The notes beneath the pieces are model-generated. The model had not been told where the DNA came from, made no database searches, and saw nothing but the letters and a program-made list of their open reading frames with translations. A program made the position numbers and the translations under genes. From Mauremys mutica (lineage: Eukaryota; Chordata; Testudines; Geoemydidae): 64,000 bases of DNA. Location of the stretch: the NCBI RefSeq assembly GCF_020497125.1, contig NW_025422915.1, positions 1-64,000 of the forward strand. The letters are read 5' to 3'. How positions within the stretch are numbered: the first letter of the stretch is position 1; each line of letters begins with the position of its first letter. Of the stretch, positions 29,906 through 41,835 are shown piece after piece.

Positions 29906-32062
29906 GGGTACGTCTACACTACGGGATTATTCCGATTTTACATAAACCGGTTTAGCAAAACAGATTGTATAAAATCGAGTGCGCACGGCCACACTAAACA
30001 CATTAAATCGGTGGTGTGCGTCCACGGTCCGAGGCTAGCGTCGATTTCTGGAGCATTGCACTGTGGGTATCTATTCCGTAGCTATCCCATAGTTCCTGCA
30101 GCCTCCCCCGCCCCTTGGAATTTCTGGGTTGAGATCCCAGTGCCTGATGGGGCAAAAATCATTGTCGCGGGTGGTTCTGGGTAATGTTGTCAGTCACTCC
30201 TTCCTCTGGGAAAGCAACGGCAGAGAAGCATTTCGCGGCTTTTTTCCCTGGATTGCCCTGGCAGATGCCATAGCATGGCAATCATGGAGCCTGTTTTGCC
30301 TTTTGTGCCTGTCACCGTATGTGTACTAGATGCCGCTGACAGAGGCGATTCAGCAGCGCTACACAGCAGCATGCTTTTGCTTTTGCATGACAGCAGAGAT
30401 GGTTACCAGCCATACTGTACCATCTACCATACCATAAATTGATAATAAGATGATCATGGTTACCAGTCCTTTTGTACTGCACCATTTGCTGCTGTCATAA
30501 GTGCCCCTGGCTGAGATCAGCCAGGGGCGCAAAAGCCAAAATTGGGAATGACTCCCTGAGTCAATCCCTCCTTTTTGGTATCTAAAAACAGAATCAGTCC
30601 TGCCTAGAATATGGGCAAGTGTACTAGAGAACCACTGTATCATAGAACCAGAGAGCACAGCTGCTCTGTGTCAGATCCTGCAGAAATTATGAGCTGTATG
30701 CTATTCACAGGGGGTGCTCCTGCAACAACCCCACCTGTTGATTCCGTTCTTCCCCCAGCCTTCCTGGGCTACCGTAGCATTGTCCCCCCACTTGTGTGAG
30801 GAAGTAATAAAGAATGCAGGAATAAGACACAGTGACTTGTTAGTGAGAAATGAGTGGAAGGCAGCCTCCAGCTGCTATGATAGTCCAGACAGGACATTAA
30901 GCAGTGTGGAGGAGAGGAGCCCAGCATCCTGCTGCTAGTCCAGGGACAATTGAATCTTTTCTTTACACATGAAGGGCGGGGGCTGATGGAGCTCAGCCCC
31001 CTGTTGCTATGATGAGAACGGTTACCAGCCATACTGCACCATCTACCAGGAAAAATTAGGGCCAGGCGCCCTTGATAGACCTAACGGATGCTAGTCGGCA
31101 TGGTTACCAGTCCTTTTGCACTGCCCCATGTGCCAATAGGCTGATGATGACGATGGCTATCAGTCTTATTGTACCATCAGCCACCCATGGCTGGGGGGGG
31201 AGCAAGGATGTTGGTGTTGAGTGCTGCAGCATCGCGTCTATCTGCAGCATTCAGTAAAGATAGGGTGACATGTAAAAGAGTCAAGAGAGGATTGTTTTCC
31301 CTTTCACTTCTGGGGGTGGGTGTGGGGGGGTGTGCGTAAATTGCCGAGCTATGCCCTGACCCACCGCGGACACTGTGTTTGACCCTAGAAGCATTTGGAG
31401 CTCAGCCAAGAATACAAATGCTTTTCAGAGACTGCAGGAACTGTGGGATTGCTTGAATCCTCCAGTCCCCGCTCCAGTCCCCCCTCCATGAGCGTCCATT
31501 TGATTCTTTGGCTTTCCGTTACGCTTGTCACGCAGCAGTGCGCTGAGTCCCTGCTATGGCGTCTGTGTGGAGATTTTTTAAAAATGATTTTGAATTTCGT
31601 CTTCTGTAACGGAGCTCGGATAGAACAGATTTGCCTGCCCATACAGTGATCACATCCGCATGGTCCATGCGGGAGCTCTTTCTTTATTTTGATTTTTAAC
31701 TGCATCGCCACCCGTGCTGATCGGAGCTCCACGCTGGGCAAACAGGAAATATTCAAAAGTTCGCGGGGCTTTTCCTGTCTACCTGGCCACTGCATCCGAG
31801 TTCAGATTGCTGTCCAGAGCAGTCAGTGGTGCACTGTGGGATACCACCCGGAGGCCAATACCGTCGATCTGCGGCCACACTAACCCTAATCCGATATGGT
31901 AATACCGATACTAGTGCTACTCCTCTCGTTAGGGAGGAGTACAGAAACTGGTTTAAAGAGCCCTTTATATCGATATAAAGGGCCTCTTAGTGTGGACGGG
32001 TGTGGCGTTAAATCGGTTTTACGCTCCTTAAACCGGTTTAAAGGCGTAGTGTAGACCAGGCC
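29906..32062. mobile_element. 2.16-kb non-autonomous element in finger remnant
   Basis: Ends GGGTACGTCTACACT and AGTGTAGACCAGGCC are inverted repeats, flanked by AGA on each side (29,903-29,905 and 32,063-32,065). Sub-terminal AAACCGGTTTA motifs recur at both ends. An AATAAA lies at 30,806-30,811. It is related to 19,509-21,356. No transposase was recognised. Confidence 0.7.
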
Positions 32063-32163
32063 AGAGAAGAGCCTTTGATGTGTCATTAGCATGGAAAATG
32101 CTTCAGATGGAGCTAACACCACACTGGACATCAGAGACTCCTCCACACAGGAGGGAAATTCTC
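32063..32163 (+). pseudogene. finger remnant beyond the MITE
   Basis: CATCAGAGACTCCTCCACAC followed by AGGAGGGAAA matches the H-Q-R-x-x-H-T-G-x-K stretch of the array (CATCAGAGAACCCACACAGG in intact fingers). The finger array therefore once continued and was split by the element at 29,906-32,062. Confidence 0.65.
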
Positions 32164-32166
32164 TCA

Positions 32167-32965
32167 GGGCTTGGCTACACTTGAGAGTTGCAGCGCTGGT
32201 GGAGGCTTTCCAGCGCTGCAACTTAGTAATTGTCCACACCTGCAAGGCACATCCAGCACTGCAACTCCCTGGCTGCAGCGCTGGCTGAACACCTGGTCTG
32301 CTTGGGGAATAAGCATTGCAGCGCTGGTGATCCAGCGCTGCTCGTCAAGTGTGGCCACACACCAGCGCTTTAATTGGCCTCCAGGGTATTAAAAGCATTC
32401 TGGGATATCTCCTAACTAAATTACTCTCTTTGTTTTGTTATGCAGCCTCTTTTTGTTTTGTTGTGAACTCCGGGAGCTGCTTATCTAAAAAACAAACACA
32501 GCTCCTGTTTGCTGTGATCAATCTGTAACTGACTGTGAACAATCAAATGAGATATCCCCCTGCCTGCCTCATTCACAGGGGTTGAGTGTTTGCTTGACGA
32601 GAGAAACCCGGGGGGGGGGGGGGGAAAGGGAGTCCGTGCTGCTTATCTGGTCTGCAGGCTGTTTGCAGTTAAGACTAAGGGGTTGGGAAAATTTTCTGAT
32701 TTTGCAAGGCAGGGAGCTGATACACAGTGTCGGCTCCAAAAATCCACTCTCTCTCTCTCTCACCCCACCCCCCTCTTTTGAAAAGCACGTTGCTGCCACT
32801 TGAACGCTGGGATAGCTGCCCATAATGCACCACTCCCAGCAGCGCTGCAAATGCTGCAAATGTGGCCACACTGCAGCGCTGGTAGCTGTGAGTGTGGCCA
32901 CACACCAGCGCTTTCCCTACACAGCTGTACGACCAGCGCTGCAACTCTCAAGTGTAGCCAAGCCC
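32167..32965. mobile_element. MITE with TCA duplication, sister of 16,274-17,082
   Basis: Ends GGGCTTGGCTACACTTG and CAAGTGTAGCCAAGCCC are inverted repeats, with TCA on both sides (32,164-32,166 and 32,966-32,968). It is 799 bp and collinear with the first-intron copy. It contains a G-run near 32,610-32,622. Confidence 0.8.
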
Positions 32966-32968
32966 TCA

Positions 32969-34315
32969 GTGCCCTGACTGGGGCTGGCCTTAGTAAAAAC
33001 TCCATTTCCTAGTTCCCACCCGCATCGGTGGCATTTGGCTCCCCGGTATCTGTTAGAGGGCTTTTCCCCTCACCCTCTCTCCTGGTTCTTGTCTCACAGA
33101 CAGAGAGCAGACCAGAAGTCCAAAGGACAGACAATTATTGGGATTCGTTTCCAAGCAAGCATATTTCGCACCCTTCACACCAGTCAGGCTTATCTCTACG
33201 CGCCGAGAGCCTGTTCCCTGGTGTTCCCTTCCCGGCTCTGACGCCACAGAGCCTTCCCTGTGTCCCAATTCCCTGTTCCCCATTCTCATTCCTCAGTCCC
33301 CTTCCCACTCCTCCTCCTTAGCAGGCCCAGACAGAGCTGCAGCGCACGCCCCTAGTCACGCCCCTTACAACTTCTGTTCTCTTCGGGAGGGTCGTGAGTT
33401 GGGGTCTTCGTGCCACCTCTCTTGTACCCAGGGGAGGGGTGAGGGGTGAGGTTGGGCTCCGGCAGGGGCAGGCATTTCTTTGCTCTTTTAGTGCCCCCCA
33501 TCCCGCCTTCCCCTCCTGACCAGTTGCTTGGCCTTGCTTTGAGAGCGAGCGAGCGAGCTGCGGCGGTTGGCAAGTGGGCGCTCGTATATTACACTCCAGC
33601 TGTGCCCAGGAACACTAGCTCCAGCTCTTAGCTCTTCACCCCATCTGCGTGTGGGCAGATGCAGCACATGGTGCCATTGTCCTTTGTTCACACACATTTA
33701 GTAAAATATGCAAGAGTATCAAAGGGTCAAGCCCCAAATTCTGTCCCAGGCTGACAACCAGGCTTATGTGCTAACGGTATCCAGCTGCGCGTCTCTGGGG
33801 GCAGGTTCCAGCAGCAGCTGACCTGGAGCTGATCAGGGACCCTCTGGCTTTGCCTGGTCTAAGCAAACCCCAGCAGGGGAAAAGAAGCCCCGATCAGTCC
33901 TCTGACGGGTTGTCCTGCCGATCTGGGTATGTCACCTGATGTACTGGGGTTCCACTGAGCCCCCCGACCCCAGCCTGCTCTGTCACACCCACAGGAAGTG
34001 TCACGTCGCGCTGCAGAAAGACACGGACGCGGAGATTAGGTCTGCACGGTGAGACCCAGCTCAGGAAGTGCCCCGCACTCGTGTGCACACCACTGCAGGA
34101 GTGCAAACCCCAGGGGTGCACTGTCCTCCCAGCACGGCACTTACCACAATGTTCTGTGCTCTCCGTGCTTAGGAATCACACTCTGACTTCTTTGGTCCTG
34201 ACTCAGACTCCTGAGGGCAACAGATGAAAGTGTCCCACACCTGGAGGGGGAATTCAAATGAACCCCAAAGCTCTGGCTCATCTTTCTGAGCTAAAGTCCC
34301 TGCTTTCATCTATTG
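32969..34315. other. no gene recognised
   Basis: Mixed sequence with several short open frames but no domain, splice-bounded exon or clear repeat end. Some blocks may be LTR-derived, but I could not define ends. Confidence 0.35.
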
Positions 34316-34516
34316 CAGGGGTCGGCATCCTTTGGCTCCCGGTCCGTCAGGGTAAGCACGGGCCAAGGGACATGATGGCCGCACTTCCTGCAGCCCCCAT
34401 TGGCCGGGAAAGGTGAACCATGGCCACTAGGAGCTGTGAGCGGCTGTGCCTGTGGGCGCTCGGGTAAACCAGCGGCTTACCCTGGCAGGCTGGGTGCCAA
34501 AGGTTGCCAATCTCGG
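34316..34516. mobile_element. hAT-type MITE
   Basis: Starts CAGGGGTCGGCATCCTTTGG and ends with the decayed inverse CCAAAGGTTGCCAATCTC. Flanks ATCTATTG (34,308-34,315) and ATCTGTTG (34,517-34,524) agree at 7 of 8 positions. It is about 200 bp and non-coding. Confidence 0.75.
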
Positions 34517-34524
34517 ATCTGTTG

Positions 34525-36852
34525 TTAAAGTGGCTTCTGGGCTTTGTAGATGGTCAGGTTTGAGCTTTGGGTTTTTTTTTGTTATTTTTGCATTAGGACG
34601 ATGTTAAAACTTTTGTAAACGGCACAGCCAGATAATGGGGAGGTGCTGAGTACAGCAGGTTTAGCCAGGTCAGAAGAAAATGAATGAACTGGTTTTCCTT
34701 CTTTGGGGAGTTAGAGTTCTGTGGGATTTTCACTTTATAAACCTGGCATTATTTTGTAGCACACCTTGTAGTGTTGGTTTCTGCCTCTTCCTGCAGGCCG
34801 TTTGGTCTTATATTTTGATAGTAGTTTACTTTGACAGGATGTAGCAGTTTTATTAAGGACTTTATGAGACAAAGGATCATTTGCCAGAAGAGTCCTTTTT
34901 TGTTTTATTTTCACTGTTCTTTGCCTTTGTCAGGAGATTGTTTGAACAATGACAGTTATCAGTATCTCTCAGCACAAACACCGAGGGTGAGCGCTAGATT
35001 CACACTCGGGGTATGGAGTTACTGCCAGATCCCTGCAGAGCTGTGAGATGCAGACAGGAGGGGGAGAGGGTAGGGAACCGAGCTGGGAAACTGCAGACTT
35101 GTCTCTTGGGAGCCAGACAGCTGAGGCTGAGAACGGTGAACTTGCTGCGCCAGTGCCAGAGGGAGACAGGAATTGCCCTGGGAGTGCTGGGTGAAGCCAT
35201 CCCTGAAGTCGGAAGGGCTACAAACGATGCCCCAAGAGGAATGATGAGGGGAGGGGGCAGCGTCTCCCCATTGCTCAGAGGACAAGCCTGGGCAGAGACA
35301 AGAAGGAAGCTGGGGAAGTCAAGAGGCCTGAGCCAGCCTTGAAGCCAGGCTGACCCCACCATAGAGGCGAGAGGGAGATGAGGAGCCTGACAGCCCAGCT
35401 GGTCACCCCTCCCCATCTAACACGGTGTCCTGTGTGGGGACGACAGAGACTGTCTGCCCCACTCACCCCACACCCCATCCCTCTAATCTCCGCTCCTTGG
35501 ATTCCTGCCCTCGCAGTGTTTGCTTTGTCACGGCCCCAGCACCTCTCCTGGGCATCTCTCTGCCCTTTTCTACCGGTTGGTAAATGTTGCTCTGTTGCTG
35601 GTGCACGGGGGATTTGGGTGCAGCAGTGTGCTGGGCTGGGGATGGAAAGTCCCATGCTGAGCTGGGCTGGGGGTGGGGTCAGGAGTCTGTTTCTCCTTTG
35701 TTATAATAAAGTAGAATTTAGTTTCTCACACTGTGTCCTTGTTTTCCATGAAGTACCCCTTGGGTTCAGAGTGGAGGTGAACAGTAACTGCAGTGCTAAT
35801 GTGGTCTGGTACGGAAATGCAGTGAGGTCACTCATACAGTCTCAGCTCTGCCCTCTCAGGCTCAGTTGCAGGCAGTATATTGACAAATTTCTGTGTGGAT
35901 AATTGGGCTAAAGTGATTCTGCTCTGAGCTGGTTTCAACCCCAAACCCCGGCTCTCTCAACCTTACCACCTGCCTAATTCTAGCTCAGACCCATTTCAAG
36001 CAATGGGGCTATCGGCAGTGGTACAATTAAGCATGTGACTAAGGTTTGGCAGGACTGGGAGGTTAGATGGGTGGGTTTGGGAGTCTCTCCCTGATCATAC
36101 TCGGCCTGATCCTCACACCACAACTTTCCCCAAATTCATTCTTGTTTGGTTTCAAAATAATTATGTCTCAGTTAATACTATGATTATTCTTAGACAGCAG
36201 CAGCCAGAGGCTCCCCAGAAGTCCAAGGCTGTACTGCGCTAGGTGCTGTACATACACATCATGAGAGACAGCCCCTAAGGGAAAGAGCTTCCAGCCTAAA
36301 TATGCAGAACAGCCAACATAAGGATTTTGCAAGTGTCAGGAGTGACTCTGAAATCTAACCGGCTACGAGTGATGCCCCAAGGGGAATGATGAGGGGAGGG
36401 GGCAGCATCTCCCGATGGCTGAGAGAACGAAGCTCTGCCCTGGAAGCAGCTGTTCAGCTTCTGTTACGTGTGACAAACGCAGATTGTTTTTCCCCAGAAT
36501 TACAGCTCTTACCCCTAGAGCGCAGACAACGTTCTCTGAGGACAGTCAATCTCTTACGGCTTTAGCAATAATCACTGCCAATGGGGCTGTTCCGACATTC
36601 TGCACCGGCTGTCAGACCTTGCCATGGAGAGATACCATCAAAGCCCCACGCTGTTCTGATGAAGGTATTTTAGGGCTTGGGGGCCCTGATTATATTAAAC
36701 TGGATTTTAAATCCCGTTAGATTTTCAGTAAATTTTTCAAAAGTATCATTTAAAAAATGACTTAGGATTAGAGTTTTAGCTATTAGGCACCTGAGGATGC
36801 AGAGAGGGGCTTAGTGGGGTTGTCAAAGCAGGTTAGGCATTAGGGGCTAGAT
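34525..36852. other. no gene recognised; short internal duplication
   Basis: A stretch at 35,218-35,290 recurs at 36,361-36,427 (shared ATGATGAGGGGAGGGGGCAG). AATAAA lies near 35,705. The piece at 36,195-36,310, with GCGCTAGGTGCTGTACATAC and AAGAGCTTCCAGCCTAAAT, looks like an ancient dispersed amniote repeat, family not certain. Confidence 0.4.
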
Positions 36853-37074
36853 CAGGAGCTCTCAAACTGGGGGCCAGGTCCCCGCAGGGGGTCACGAGGT
36901 TATTATATGGAGGGTCGTGAGCTGTCAGCTTCCACCCCAAACCTCACTTTGCCTCCAGCATTTATAATGGTGTTAAATATATAAAAAGTGTTTTTAATTT
37001 CTAAGGGGGGGGGGTCGCACTCAGAGGCTTGCTGTGTGGAAGGCGTCACAAGTACAAAAGTTTGAGAGCTACTC
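36853..37074. mobile_element. hAT-type MITE with perfect 8-bp TSD
   Basis: Runs from CAGGAGCTCTCAAACTGG to AAAGTTTGAGAGCTACTC. The duplication GGCTAGAT is identical at 36,845-36,852 and 37,075-37,082. It is 222 bp, with an AT-rich centre and a GGGGGGGGGTCGCACTCAGA block typical of a widespread hAT MITE. Confidence 0.9.
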
Positions 37075-37082
37075 GGCTAGAT

Positions 37083-38121
37083 GCACAAAAAAGATTTAGA
37101 TGCCCAGGTGCTACTTTCACTTTAGATACCTGAATCTGACATTTTGATGCCAACAACCCTAAAACACACACACACTCAACTGTTGCCTAACTGCTTGGGA
37201 GCAGAGAGGGTGGGGTTTGGGGGAAGGGGCGGAGCAGGGGCAGGGCTTGGGGGAAGGGGCGGAGCAGGGGCCGGGAAGGAGGAGAATGGGGAACAGGTGG
37301 GGCAGGAAGGGGTGGGGTGGGGGAAGCTGTCCCAGGCCCTGCACCCCACTAGGGGGAGCCCTGGGTAAGGTTGTTCTTATTTTCTGACTTGTCCCAACCT
37401 GCTGAAACTCGACAGTGGTGTGGGATGGACGCACAGAGTCTTCGGCTTCCAAAGACCCTGCCTGGTGTTCATGTGCATCAATTACCTCTTAACAGAGGAG
37501 TCTGCACACTAGAGTGAGGTCATTGAAACAGCATTTGTTTGGCAGCTTCATTTGCGCTGCTAACAGTGTAGCATCCTGCCATGGAAATGTCTGCCCAAGT
37601 GACCTGTGGGTTGGATTCATTTTCGTGGGAGGCAGGACATGTGGAGGATCATTTAAACTCTATTTCCTTAGGATTCACCTTCAATATACTTCTGTGCCGG
37701 TGAGATCTCGGACCATTATAGTCCATACCTCAGCAGGCAGGCACAGGCAGCAGTGCACTCGTCCAGTTGCCTTGACTGAGAAGGTTTCTAATCAAAGGGA
37801 GTGTAGATTCCAGGAAGCTCCTGGGATAATATCTCGCTGGAGATGAAAGGGCTTGTTCAGAAAGAGAGTTTGACGTCTGTAGGGTAAAGATGAGCCACAT
37901 GGGTTTGCCTCCATGCAGGCAGGGGTAGGCATCACCATGTTGTGCAACGGACACTTGACAAAATGACTGGACTTAAGTGACAGACATGGGCCAGGGGTTA
38001 TGTCATTCGGTCATCATTCAATCCACAAAATAGCACACCATTTTCCACACTGAACCCTGCCCCCCAATAACCTATCTATCTAGCTAATAACAACAACAAT
38101 CATAATACATTCAACTCACTT
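37083..38121. other. no gene recognised; 30-bp duplication
   Basis: TTGGGGGAAGGGGCGGAGCA occurs twice 30 bp apart, from about 37,217 and 37,247. The remainder has no supported feature. Confidence 0.4.
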
Positions 38122-38260
38122 CACAATGTACCTCACCACTGCACACTGTACCTCACCACTGCACAATGTACCTCACCACTCACAATGTACCTCACCACTG
38201 CACACTGTACCTCACCACTGCACACTGTACCTCACCACTCACAATGTACCTCACCACTGC
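38122..38260. repeat. about 20-bp tandem repeat
   Basis: CACA(A/C)TGTACCTCACCACT is repeated about seven times, with unit length alternating near 18-20 bp. Confidence 0.9.
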
Positions 38261-38302
38261 AGTCAATTTTTTTTGTGGGATGGGGCATTGAAATAAATAA
38301 TT

Positions 38303-41300
38303 ATAGATTCATAGATTCTAAGACTGGAAGGGACCTCGAGAGGTCATCGAGTCCAGTTCCCTGCCCTCATGGCAGGACCAAATACTCTAGACCAGGGGTG
38401 GGCAAACTTTTTGGGCCGAGGGCCACATCTGGGTGGGGAAATTGTATGCAGGGCCGGGGCGGGGGTTGGGGTGCAGGAGGGAGTATGGGATGTGGGAGGG
38501 GGTGTGGTGTGCTGGAAGGGGCTCAGGGCAAGGGATTGGGGCAGAGGAGGGGTGCAGGGCATATGAGGGAGCTCGGAAGGGGGTTGGCGTGCAGAAGGGG
38601 TGCCGAGTGTGAGAGGGGGCTCAGGGCAGGGGGTAGGGGTGCAGGAGGGGTGGGAGGTGCAGGCAGAGGGCGTAGGACAGGGAGTTGGGGGGCGGGGTGC
38701 AGGAGGGGTTCGGGCTCCGGCCTGTGCCACTTACCTAAAGCGGCTCTGGGGTGGCAGTGGTGCAAACCGGGGCCAGGGCAGGCTCCCTGCACGCCTGCCC
38801 TGGCCCCACGCTGCGCCGTTCCGGAAAGCGCTGTGGCCCCTGGGGGAAGGGGGGGTGGAGGGCTCCGCGTGCGCTGCCCTTGCCGCGCCTCCAGGTACCT
38901 CCCCCAAAGCTCCCATTGGCCATGGTTCCCTGTTCCCAACCAATGGGAGCTGCGGGAGGCAGTGCCTGGCGGCAAGAGCAACACATGGAGCCCTCTGCCC
39001 CCCCACCCCTGGGGGGCTGCAGAGAAGTGGTGCCGGCCGCTTCTGAGACCGGTGTGGGGCCTGCAGCACCACGGGGGGCAATCCCACGGGCCGGATCCAA
39101 AGCCCTGAGGGGCCGGATCCGGCCTGTGGGCCGTGGTTTGCCTACCCCTGGTCTAGATCCATCCCGGATAGATATTTATCTAACCTACTCTTAAATAGCT
39201 CCAGAGATGGAGATTCCACAACCTCCCTAGGCCATTTATTCCAGTGTTTAACCACCCTGGCAGTTAGGAACTTTTTCCTAATGTCCAACCTAAACCTCCC
39301 TTGCTGCAGTTTAAGCCCATTGCTTCTTGTTCTATCCTTAGAGGCTACGGTGAACAAGTTTTCTCCCTCCTCCTTATCACACCCTTTTAGATACCTGAAA
39401 ACTGCTCTCATGTCCCCTCTCAGCCTTCTCTTTTCCAAACTAAACAAACCCAATTCTTTCAGCCTCCTTCGTAGGTCATGTTCTCAAGACCTTTAATCAT
39501 TCTTGTTGCTCTTCTCTGGACCCTCTCCAATGTCTCTACATCTTTCTTGAAATGCGGTGCCCAGAACTGGACACAATACTCCAGTTGAGGCCTAACCAGC
39601 GCAGAGTAGAGCGGAAGAATGACTTCTCATGTCTTGCTCACAACACACCTGTTAATGCATCCCAGAATCACGTTTGCTTTTTTTGCAACAGCATCACACT
39701 GTTGACTAATATTTAGCTTGTGGTCCACTATAACCCCTAGATCCCTTTCTGCCGTACTCCTTCCTAGACAGTCTCTTCCCATTCTGTATGTGTGAAACTG
39801 ATTGTTCCTTCCCAAGTGGAGCACTTTGCATTTGTCTTTGTTAAACTTCATCCTATTTACCTCAGACCATTTCTCCAATTTGTCCGGATCACTTTGAATT
39901 ATGACTCTGTCCTCCAAAGCAGTTACAATTCCTCCCAGTTTGGTGTCATCTGCAAACTTAATAAGCGTACCTTCTATGCCAATATCTAAGTCGTTGATGA
40001 AGATATTGAACAGAGCCGGTCCCAAAACAGATCCCCACGGAACCCCACTCTCTGAGTACGGTTATCCAGCCAGTTATGCACCCACCTTATAGTAGCCCCA
40101 TCTAAGTTGTATTTGCCTAGTTTATTGATAAGAATATCATGGGAGACCGTATCAAATGCCTTACTAAAGTCTAGGAATACCATATCCACCGCTTCTCCCT
40201 TATCCACAAGACTCGTTATCCTATCAAAGAAAGCTATCAGACTGGTTTGACACGAGTTCTTTACAAATCCATGCTGGCTAGTCCCTATCACCTTACCACC
40301 TTCCAAGTGTTTGCAGATGATTTCCTTAATTACTTGCTCCATTATCTTCCCTGGTACAAAAGTTAAACTAACTGGTCTGTAGTTTCCTGGGTTATTTTTA
40401 TTTCCCTTTTTATAGATGGGCACTATGTTTGCCCTTTTCCAGTCTTCTGGAATCTCTCATCTCCCATGATTTTTCCAAAGATAATAGCTAGAGGCTCAGA
40501 TACTGCCTCTATTAGCTCCTTGAGTAGTCTAGGATGCATTTCATCAGGCCCTGGTGACTTGCAGACATCTAACTTTTCTAAGTGATTTTTATCTTTTATT
40601 TTATCTTCTAAACCTACCCCCTTGCCATTAGGATTCACTATGTTAGGCATTCCTTCAGACATCTCGGTGAAGACCGAAACAAAGAAGCCATTAAGCATCT
40701 CTGCCATTTCCAAGTTTCCTGTTACTGTTTCTCCCTCCGCACTGAGCAGTGGGCCTACCCTGTCCTTGGTCTTCCTCTTGCTTCTAATATATTGATAAAA
40801 AGTCTTCTTGTTTCCCTTTATTTCCATAGCTAGTTGGAGCTCATTTTGTGCCTTTGCCTTTCTAATCTTGCCCCTGCAGTCCTGTATTATTTGCCTATAT
40901 TCATCCTTTGTAATCTGTCCTAGTTTCCATTTCTTATATGACTCCTTTTTATTTTTTAGATCATGCAAGATCTCGTGGTTAAGCCAAGCTGGTCTTTTGC
41001 CACATTTTCTATCTTTCCTACCCAGCAGAATAGCTTGCTTTTGGGCCCTTAATAGTGTCCCTTTGAAAAACTGCCAACTCTCCTCAGTTGTTTTTCCCCT
41101 CAGTCTTGATTCCTTATTGGACCTTATCTATCAGCTCTCTGAGCTTACCAAAATCCGCCCTCCTGAAATCCATCGTCTCTATTTTGCTGTACTCCCTTCT
41201 ACCCTTCCTTAGAATTGCAAACTCTATGATTTCATGATCACTTTCACCCAAGGTACCTTCTACTTTCAAATTCTCAATGAGTTCCTCCCTATTTGTTAAA

Positions 41301-41835
41301 ATCAAGTCTAGAACAGCTTCCCCCCAGTAGTTTTCTCAACCTTCTGAAATAAAAAGTTGTCTGCAATGCAGTCCAAGAATGTATTGGATAGTCTGGGCCC
41401 CGCTGCGTTATTTTCCCGACATATATCTGGATAGTTGAAGTCCCCCATCACCACCAAATCTTGGGCGTTGGATGATTTTATTAGTTGTTATAAAAAAGCC
41501 TCATCTATCTCTTCCACCTGGTTAGGTGGCCTGTAGTAGACTCCTAGCATGACATCACCCTTGTTTTTTACCCGTTTTAGCCTAACCCAGAGACTCTCAA
41601 CACTCCCGTCTCCTATGTCCATCTCCACCGCAGTCCAAGTGTGCGCATTTTTAATATATAAGGCAACACCTCCTCCCTTTTTCCCCTGTCTGTCCTTCCT
41701 GAGCAAGCTGCACCCATCCACACCAACATTCCGATCACGTGTATTATCCCACCAAGTTTCAGTGATGCCAACGATGTCATAGTTGTATTTATTTATTAGC
41801 ACTTCCAGTTCTTCCTGCTTATTACCCATACTTCA
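38303..41835 (-). mobile_element. CR1 LINE, 5'-truncated and frame-broken
   Basis: On the minus strand an endonuclease segment (41,829-41,488, with ITETWWDNT) is followed by linker pieces (41,305-41,114 and 40,968-40,423). The reverse transcriptase carries FLDFSKAFDTV (40,423-39,986) and FADDTKL (about 39,955), and a C-terminal piece contains [13 protein letters not shown] (39,453-39,142). The 3' end carries the short ATAGATTC direct repeat (38,303-38,318) typical of CR1 tails. Several frameshifts and stops make it inactive. A hAT MITE interrupts it at 38,393-39,150. The 5' end stops within the start of the endonuclease, directly at the minisatellite. Confidence 0.9.
38393..39150. mobile_element. 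hAT MITE inserted in the CR1
   Basis: Begins CAGGGGTGGGCAAACTTT and ends GGTTTGCCTACCCCTG. Flanks CTCTAGAC and GTCTAGAT share the six central bases TCTAGA, an aged 8-bp hAT duplication. The interior is G-rich with GGCTCAGGGCA(A/G)GGG units. The 307-residue open frame across it is not a gene. Confidence 0.85.

Noticed and set aside
31385..31795. Possible transposase in the 2.16-kb element
   Set aside because: Neither this frame nor its opposite shows DDE or Myb-like motifs. The element is treated as non-autonomous.
38185..39108. 307-codon open frame
   Set aside because: Crosses a tandem repeat, a CR1 tail and a hAT MITE, so it is not a gene.
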